DNA of 64,000 nucleotides from NCBI RefSeq assembly GCF_902167145.1, contig NC_050099.1:60592942-60656941 (forward strand), written 5' to 3'. This stretch comes from Zea mays (taxonomy: Eukaryota; Streptophyta; Magnoliopsida; Poales; Poaceae). Positions 58,368 to 64,000 of the stretch are shown here, one piece after another. Positions within the stretch are counted from its first letter, which is position 1. Every line of letters starts with the position of its first letter. The notes under the pieces are model-generated. The model was not told where the DNA came from. It worked only from the letters and a program-made list of their open reading frames with translations, and did no database searches. The position numbers and the translations under genes were made by a program.

Positions 58368-61300
58368 CGGGTGCACAAACCATATGATAGGGGAGAAAAA
58401 GATGTTCTCCTCCTATGAGAAAAACCAAGATCCCCTAAGAGCGATCACATTCGGGGATGGAAATCAAGGTTTGGTCAAAGGATTGGGTAAAATTGCTATA
58501 TCACCTGACCACTCTATTTCAAATGTTTTTCTTATAGATTCTTTAGATTACAATTTGCTTTCCGTTTCTCAATTATGTAAAATGGGTTGCAACTGTCTTT
58601 TTACGGATATAGGTGTTACTGTCTTTAGAAGAAGTGATGATTCAGTAGCATTTAAGGGAGTGTTAGAGGGTCAGCTATATTTAGTAGACTTTGATAGAGC
58701 TGAACTCGACACTTGCTTAAATGCTAAGACTAACATGGGCTGGCTCTGGCATCGCCGACTAGCACATGTTGGAATGAAGAATCTTCACAAGCTTCTAAAG
58801 GGAGAACACATTTTGGGACTAACAAATGTTCATTTTGAGAAAGACAGGATTTGTAGCGCATGTCAGACAGGGAAGCAAGTTGGTGTTCATCATCCACACA
58901 AGAACGTCATGACGACTGACAGGCCGCTTGAGCTCCTACACATGGACCTATTCGGCCCGATAGCTTATATAAGCATCGGCGGGAGTAAGTACTGTCTAGT
59001 TATTGTGGATGATTATTCTCGCTTCACTTGGGTGTTCTTTTTGCAGGAAAAATCTCATACCCAAGAAACCTTAAAGAGATTCTTGAGACGGGCTCAAAAT
59101 GAGTTCGGCTTAAGGATCAAAAAGATTAGAAGCGATAACGGGACGGAGTTCAAGAACTCACAAATCGAAGGCTTCCTTGAGGAGGAGGGCATCAAGCATG
59201 AGTTCTCTTCTCCCTACACGCCACAACAAAATGGTGTAGTGGAGAGGAAGAATAGAACTCTATTAGACATGGCAAGGACCATGCTTGATGAGTACAAGAC
59301 TTCGGATCGATTTTGGGCGGAAGCGGTCAACACCGCGTGCTACGCCATCAACCGGTTATATCTACACCGAATCCTCAAGAAGACTTCATACGAACTTCTA
59401 ACCGGTAAAAAGCCCAATGTTTCATATTTTAGAGTCTTTGGTAGCAAATGTTTTATTCTTGTCAAAAGAGGTAGAAAATCTAAATTTGCTCCTAAGGCTG
59501 TAGAAGGCTTTTTACTAGGAAATGATTCAAACACAAGGGCATATAGAGTCTTTAACAAGTCCACTGGACTAGTTGAAGTTTCTTGTGACATTGTGTTTGA
59601 TGAGACTAACGGCTCTCAAGTAGAGCAAGTTGATCTTGATGAGCTAGATAATGAAGAGGCTCCATGCGTCGTGCTAAGGAACATGTCCATTGTGGATGTG
59701 TGTCCTAAGGAATCCGAAGAGCCTCCACAAGCACAAGATCAACCATCTTCCTCCATGCAAGCATCTCCACCAACTCAAGATAAGGATGGGGCTCAAGATG
59801 ATGAAGGAGAAGATCAAGAAGATGAGCCACCTCAAGAGGAGAGCAATGATCAAGGGGGAGATGCAAATGATCAAGATGAGGAAGATGAACAAGTACCAAG
59901 ACCGCCACACCCAAGAGTCCACCAAGCAATTCAACGAGATCACCCCGTGAACACCATCCTCGGCGATATTCAAAAGGGGGTAACTACTCGATCTCGTGTT
60001 GCTCCTTTTTGTGAACATTACTCTTTTGTTTCCTCTATTGAGCCACACAAGGTAGAGGAAGCACTTCAAGATTCGGATTGGGTGGTGGCGATGCAAGAGG
60101 AGCTCAACAACTTCACTAGGAATGAGGTATGGCATTTAGTTCCACGTCCTAACCAAAATGTTGTAGGAACCAAGTGGGTTTTCCGCAACAAGCAAGATGA
60201 GCATGGTGTGGTGACAAGGAACAAAGCCCGACTTGTGGCCAAGGGATATTCACAAGTCGAAGGTTTGGATTTTGGTGAAACCTATGCACCCGTAGCTAGG
60301 CTTGAGTCAATTCGCATTTTACTTGCCTATGCTACTTACCATGGCTTTAAGCTTTACCCAATGGACGTGAAAAGTGCCTTTCTCAATGGACCAATCAAGG
60401 AAGAGGTCTATGTTGAGCAACCTCCTGGCTTTGAAGATAGTGAGTATCCTCACCACGTATATAAACTCTCTAAGGCGCTTTATGGGCTCAAGCAAGCCCC
60501 AAGAGCATGGTATGAATGCCTAAGAGATTTCCTTATCACTAATGGCTTCAAAGTCGGAAAGGCCGATCCTACTCTCTTTACTAAAACACTTGAAAATGAT
60601 TTGTTTGTATGCCAAATTTATGTTGATGATATCATATTTGGGTCTACTAACGAATCTACATGTGAAGAGTTTAGTAGGATCATGACACAAAAATTCGAGA
60701 TGTCAATGATGGGGGAGCTGAAGTACTTCTTAGGATTTCAAGTGAAGCAACTCCAAGAGGGCACCTTCATTAGCCAAACGAAGTATATTCAAGACATTCT
60801 AAACAAGTTTGGGATGAAGGATGCCAAGCCCATCAAGACACCCATGGGAACCAATGGGCATCTCGACCTCGACGCGGGAGGTAAATCCGTAGATCAAAAG
60901 GTATACCGGTCGATGATAGGTTCTTTACTCTATTTATGCGCATCTCGACTGGACATTATGGTTTCCGTATGCATGTGTGCAAGATTCCAAGCCGATCCTA
61001 AGGAAGCTCACCTTAGGGCCGTAAAACGAATCTTGAGATATTTAGTTTACACTCCTAAGTTTGGCCTTTGGTACCCTAGGGGATCCACATTTGATTTAAT
61101 TGGTTATTCGGATGCCGAATGGACGGGGTGTAAAATTAATAGAAAGAGCACATCGGGGACTTGCCAGTTCTTGGGAAGATCTCTGGTGTCTTGGGCTTCA
61201 AAGAAGCAAAATTCTGTAGCTCTTTCTACCGCCGAAGCCGAGTATATTGCCGCAGGCCATTGTTGCGCGCAATTTCTTTGGATGGGGCAAACCCTTAGGG

Positions 61301-61572
61301 ACCATGGTTACAAATTCACCAAAGTTCCTCTTCTATGTGATAATGAGAGTGCAATCCGCATGGCGGATAATCCCGTTGAGCATAGCCGCACTAAACACAT
61401 AGCCATTCGGTATCATTTCTTAAGAGATCACCAACAAAAGGGAGATATCGAGATTGCATATATTAACACCAAAGAACAATTAGCCGATATCTTTACCAAG
61501 CCATTAGATGAACAAACATTTACCAAACTTAGGCATGAGCTAAATATTCTTGATTCTAGGAATTTCTTTTGA
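58330..61572 (+). CDS. Element B pol: protease, integrase, RT, RNase H
   Basis: Open from 58330 (after a TAG at 58327-58329) to TGA at 61570-61572, without a break. It begins in a shortened retropepsin with DSGCTNHM just before the ATG at 58384. Counting from that ATG: integrase zinc site H123/H128/C157/C160; DDE residues D188 (MDLFGP), D251 (RSDNGTEF) and E287 (VVERKN); RT with YVDD at 746-749; RNase H with [11 protein letters not shown] and CDNES near the end; DIFTKPLD tail. Length and motifs are normal for a plant copia pol. It lies in the +1 frame relative to gag, so expression would need frameshifting, splicing or re-initiation. Gag is dead, so the element itself cannot be autonomous. 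Confidence 0.93.
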   Translation, partial: VYASGGSSWIIDSGCTNHMIGEKKMFSSYEKNQDPLRAITFGDGNQGLVKGLGKIAISPDHSISNVFLIDSLDYNLLSVSQLCKMGCNCLFTDIGVTVFRRSDDSVAFKGVLEGQLYLVDFDRAELDTCLNAKTNMGWLWHRRLAHVGMKNLHKLLKGEHILGLTNVHFEKDRICSACQTGKQVGVHHPHKNVMTTDRPLELLHMDLFGPIAYISIGGSKYCLVIVDDYSRFTWVFFLQEKSHTQETLKRFLRRAQNEFGLRIKKIRSDNGTEFKNSQIEGFLEEEGIKHEFSSPYTPQQNGVVERKNRTLLDMARTMLDEYKTSDRFWAEAVNTACYAINRLYLHRILKKTSYELLTGKKPNVSYFRVFGSKCFILVKRGRKSKFAPKAVEGFLLGNDSNTRAYRVFNKSTGLVEVSCDIVFDETNGSQVEQVDLDELDNEEAPCVVLRNMSIVDVCPKESEEPPQAQDQPSSSMQASPPTQDKDGAQDDEGEDQEDEPPQEESNDQGGDANDQDEEDEQVPRPPHPRVHQAIQRDHPVNTILGDIQKGVTTRSRVAPFCEHYSFVSSIEPHKVEEALQDSDWVVAMQEELNNFTRNEVWHLVPRPNQNVVGTKWVFRNKQDEHGVVTRNKARLVAKGYSQVEGLDFGETYAPVARLESIRILLAYATYHGFKLYPMDVKSAFLNGPIKEEVYVEQPPGFEDSEYPHHVYKLSKALYGLKQAPRAWYECLRDFLITNGFKVGKADPTLFTKTLENDLFVCQIYVDDIIFGSTNESTCEEFSRIMTQKFEMSMMGELKYFLGFQVKQLQEGTFISQTKYIQDILNKFGMKDAKPIKTPMGTNGHLDLDAGGKSVDQKVYRSMIGSLLYLCASRLDIMVSVCMCARFQADPKEAHLRAVKRILRYLVYTPKFGLWYPRGSTFDLIGYSDAEWTGCKINRKSTSGTCQFLGRSLVSWASKKQNSVALSTAEAEYIAAGHCCAQFLWMGQTLRDHGYKFTKVPLLCDNESAIRMADNPVEHSRTKHIAIRYHFLRDHQQKGDIEIAYINTKEQLADIFTKPLDEQTFTKLRHELNILDSRNFF

Positions 61573-62397
61573 TGTCTTGCACACATAGCTCATTGATATA
61601 CCTTTGATCATATCTCTTTCATGTGCTATGACTAATGTGTTTTCAAGTATATTTCAAACTAAGTCATAGATTGAAAGGGAAAAGGAGTCTTCGGCGAAGA
61701 CAAAGGCTTCCACTCCACTCCATCGAAATTACTCATCCTTCGCCGTCACTCCGCGCCGCTCTCCAACTTTGGTATAATCTTCACTCATATATTATTTACC
61801 ATAGGGAGAGAAAGTAGAAAGGGCTTATATTTCACTCAAGTGTCCGTTTTTGGCGATTCATGCCAAAGGGGGAGAAAGTATTAGCCCAAAGCAAAAGGAC
61901 CGCACCACCACCAATTTCAAAAATTTGTGTTAAGAAAAGATTTTTCAAATGGTGATTTTTCATTTTGGTATCTTATTTTTGATAGAATTTCAAATTGGTA
62001 CAACCCTTTCAAAACTAATATCTAAAACCCTCTTGAACACTAAGAGGAGGATTTTATTGAGGGGGAGTTTTGTTTAGTCAAAGGAAAAGCATTTGAAACA
62101 GGGGTAGAAAATTTCAAATCTCAAAAATGCTTCTCAAAAATTTTATTCATTTACCTTTGACTATTTGCAAAAAGGACTTTGAAAAGAATTTACAAAAGTA
62201 TTTGCAAAAACAAAACATGTGGTGCAAGCGTGGTCCAAAATGTTAAAAGTAAAGAAATTCATCCATGCATATCTTATGAGAATTTATTGGTTCAAATCTT
62301 AGTAACCTTTACACTTACATTATGCAAACTAGTTCAATTATGCACTTCTATATTTGCTTTGGTTTGTGTTGGCATCAAACACCAAAAAGGGGGAGAT
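61573..62397 (+). other. Element B 3' non-coding region with repeated polypurine tracts
   Basis: No credible ORF. Tracts with the GGGGGAG core occur near 61867-61877, 62061-62069 and at 62384-62397; the last (AAAAAGGGGGAGAT) abuts the LTR and should prime plus-strand synthesis. Confidence 0.8.
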
Positions 62398-63601
62398 TGA
62401 AAGGGAAATAGGTTTACACCTTTTCCTAATTGATTTTGGTGGTTGAGTTGCCCAACACAAATAATTGGACTAACTAGTTTGCTCTAGATTTTGAGTTCTA
62501 CAGGTGCCAAAGGTTCACAACAAACCAATAAAAAGACCGAGAAAGGATTCAAAAATAGAGAGCTAAAGTCAGCCGAAGTATGCCCTGGTCTGGCGCACCG
62601 GACTGTCCAGTGCGCCACCGGACAGTGTCCGGTGCACCAGGGACTCCAACTCTGAACTACTCACCTTCGGGAATTCTGGGAGCCACTCCGCTATAATTCA
62701 CCGGACTGTCCGGTGTAGCACCGGACAGTGTCCGGTGGCGCACCGGACTGTCCGGTGTGCCAGCGGAGCAACGGCTACTTCGCGCCAACGGTCGTCTGCA
62801 GAAGGCATTAAATGCGCTACAGTGCGCTAGAGTCAGAGCAGAGCCAGATGGCGCACCGGACAGTAAACAGTGCCTATCTGGTGCACCACCGGACTGTCCG
62901 GTGGCCCAGAAGACAGAAGCTCCAACGGTCAGAATCCAACGGCTGGGTGACATGGCAGGCGCACCGGACTGTCCGGTGCGCCATGCGACAACAGCCTTCA
63001 CCAAACGACTAGTTTGGTGGTTGGGGCTATAAATACCCCCAACCACCCACCATTCATTGCATCCAAGTTTTCTGACTTCCCACACCTTACAAGAGCTATA
63101 GCATTCAATACAATACACACCAAAGAGATCAAATCTTCTCCCAAGTCCATGATAATTTCCAATCAAATAGTGACTAGTGAGAGAGTGACTTGTGTTCATT
63201 TGAGCTCTTGCGCTTGGATTGCTTCTTTTTCTCATTCTTTCTTGTGATCAACTCAATTGTAACCGAGGCAAGAGACACCAATTGTGTGGTGGTCCTTGCG
63301 GGGACTTAGTGTCCCGTTTGATTGAGAAGAGAAGCTCACTCGGTCTAAGTGACCGTTTGAGAGAGGGAAAGGGTTGAAAGAGACCCGGTCTTTGTGACCA
63401 CCTCAACGGGGAGTAGGTTTGCAAAAACCGAACCTCGGTAAAACAAATCCTTGTGTATCACTCTTTATTATTGCTTGCGATTTGTTTTTCTCCCTCTCTC
63501 TCAGACTCGTTCATATTTCTAACGCTAACTCGGCTTGTAGTTGTGCTTAAGTTTATAAATTTCAGATTCGCCCTATTCACCCCCCCTCTAGGCGACTTTC
63601 A
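62398..63601 (+). repeat. Element B 3' LTR (1204 bp)
   Basis: Starts TGAAAGGGAAATAGG and ends GGCGACTTTCA. Very similar to the 5' LTR but with a different number of CCGGAC palindrome units: one fewer in the first cluster (62590-62640), two more in the second (62700-62760). TATA box 63028-63035 within the inverted repeat 63016-63047. Confidence 0.92.
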
Positions 63602-64000
63602 GCGTCTCTTGCAAATTTTGGGTCAAAACGATCCAGAGCCTTCCAAGCATCGCCATCTGATGGATGCATCATAATGTCTGGGTCTTGGATCTCACGTTCT
63701 CCTTCCTTATGCCACAACATTAGCTTCGCAGTTTCTGGGGTTAAAAACAGACGTTTAAGCCTTGGAGTGATGGGCATATATTGAAGCTGTTTAATTGCCA
63801 CTTTTGTAGCAAAAAGTAGCTCCTTCCTCTTTTAGTACCTCCGCATATCTTGATTTACCGCATTTCTGACAATGGGTGGCCGCTTCATATTCCTTCCAGA
63901 ACAACATGCAATTATCTTCGCACACATCAATCTTCTTATACTTCATCCCAAGACCGGACACAATCTTTTTAGACCGGTATAAGTCTTTTGGCATCTTATG
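63602..64000 (-). pseudogene. CACTA TNP2-type transposase, N-terminal part
   Basis: Begins with the second GCGTC target copy. In the - direction it encodes a Cys/His-containing segment (CEDNCMLFWKEY, HCQKCGKSRY) from 63994, then, after a frameshift near 63800, the AIKQLQYMPITPRLKRLF and MMHPSDGDAWKALD blocks that lead into the TNP2 core at 47007. This is the usual TNP2 order. The start codon of the gene lies beyond the window. Confidence 0.87.

Larger units (their letters stand above)
47008..63601 (+). mobile_element. Element B: Sirevirus (Ty1/copia), complete, containing element E
   Basis: 5' LTR 47008-48195, primer site, gag (48242-50700 plus 58145-58367), pol (58330-61572), a 3' region with several polypurine tracts, and 3' LTR 62398-63601. 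Flanked by GCGTC on both sides. LTR and pol sequence resemble the abundant Opie/Ji-type maize Sireviruses (family name is an impression, not a search result). No envelope-like ORF. Without E the element is about 9.15 kb. Confidence 0.93.
39492..64000 (-). mobile_element. CACTA (En/Spm-type) DNA transposon, interrupted by element B
   Basis: The left terminus is CACTACAGGAAACTGG at 39492, preceded by CTT (39489-39491), the candidate 3 bp target duplication. Inside are subterminal repeats, a multi-exon second gene (40311-44363) and a TNP2-type transposase gene (44454-47007 plus 63602-64000), all on the - strand, so the left end is the 3' side. The other terminus lies outside the window. Multiple stops show it is defective. 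Confidence 0.9.

Overview
The window is intergenic DNA from a large grass genome, almost certainly maize or a close relative. No host gene, tRNA or rRNA was found. Essentially every base can be assigned to one of six transposable elements inserted into one another. The evidence for a maize-type genome is the combination of Sirevirus-type Ty1/copia elements (LTRs starting TGAAAG and rich in CCGGAC/GTCCGG palindromes, tRNA-Met primer sites, AAAGGGGGAGA polypurine tracts), Ty3/gypsy elements with roughly 3 kb LTRs, a Tat-lineage gypsy element and a CACTA DNA transposon.

Nesting order, named here A to F plus CACTA. Element A, a Sirevirus on the + strand, is the oldest visible layer (8868-39491, both ends interrupted). 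Three elements sit in it: F, a Ty3/gypsy element on the - strand (1-8867), in its pol gene; C, a Ty3/gypsy-type array with no recognisable protein genes (13881-36932), in its envelope-like gene; and a CACTA transposon (39492 to beyond 64000), in its 3' LTR. C in turn carries D, a gag-only Sirevirus on the - strand (20145-32748). The CACTA carries B, a Sirevirus on the + strand (47008-63601, target duplication GCGTC), inside its TNP2 transposase gene. B carries E, a short Tat-lineage gypsy element on the - strand (50701-58139, target duplication ATTTC), inside its gag gene.

Region by region: 1-5917 is the F internal region (integrase, RNase H, RT, protease, gag, and an extra 337-codon ORF between LTR and gag); 5918-8867 is its 5' LTR; 8868-13880 is A pol, a non-coding stretch and the first exon of an envelope-like gene; 13881-36932 is C as LTR-internal-LTR-internal-truncated LTR, its middle LTR split by the tandemly duplicated D; 36933-39491 is the tail of A; 39492-47007 and 63602-64000 are CACTA; 47008-50700 and 58140-63601 are B; 50701-58139 is E.

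In working copies gag and pol would serve reverse transcription and integration, and TNP2 would excise and insert the CACTA element. Here only B pol and the F upstream ORF lack visible breaks. The observations most worth following are: the intact F upstream ORF; a TATA box held in the loop of a GC-rich inverted repeat in LTRs of all three Sirevirus types; a spliced antisense gene with its own TATA box in E; and two multi-LTR tandem arrays, one nested in the other, both from elements lacking pol.
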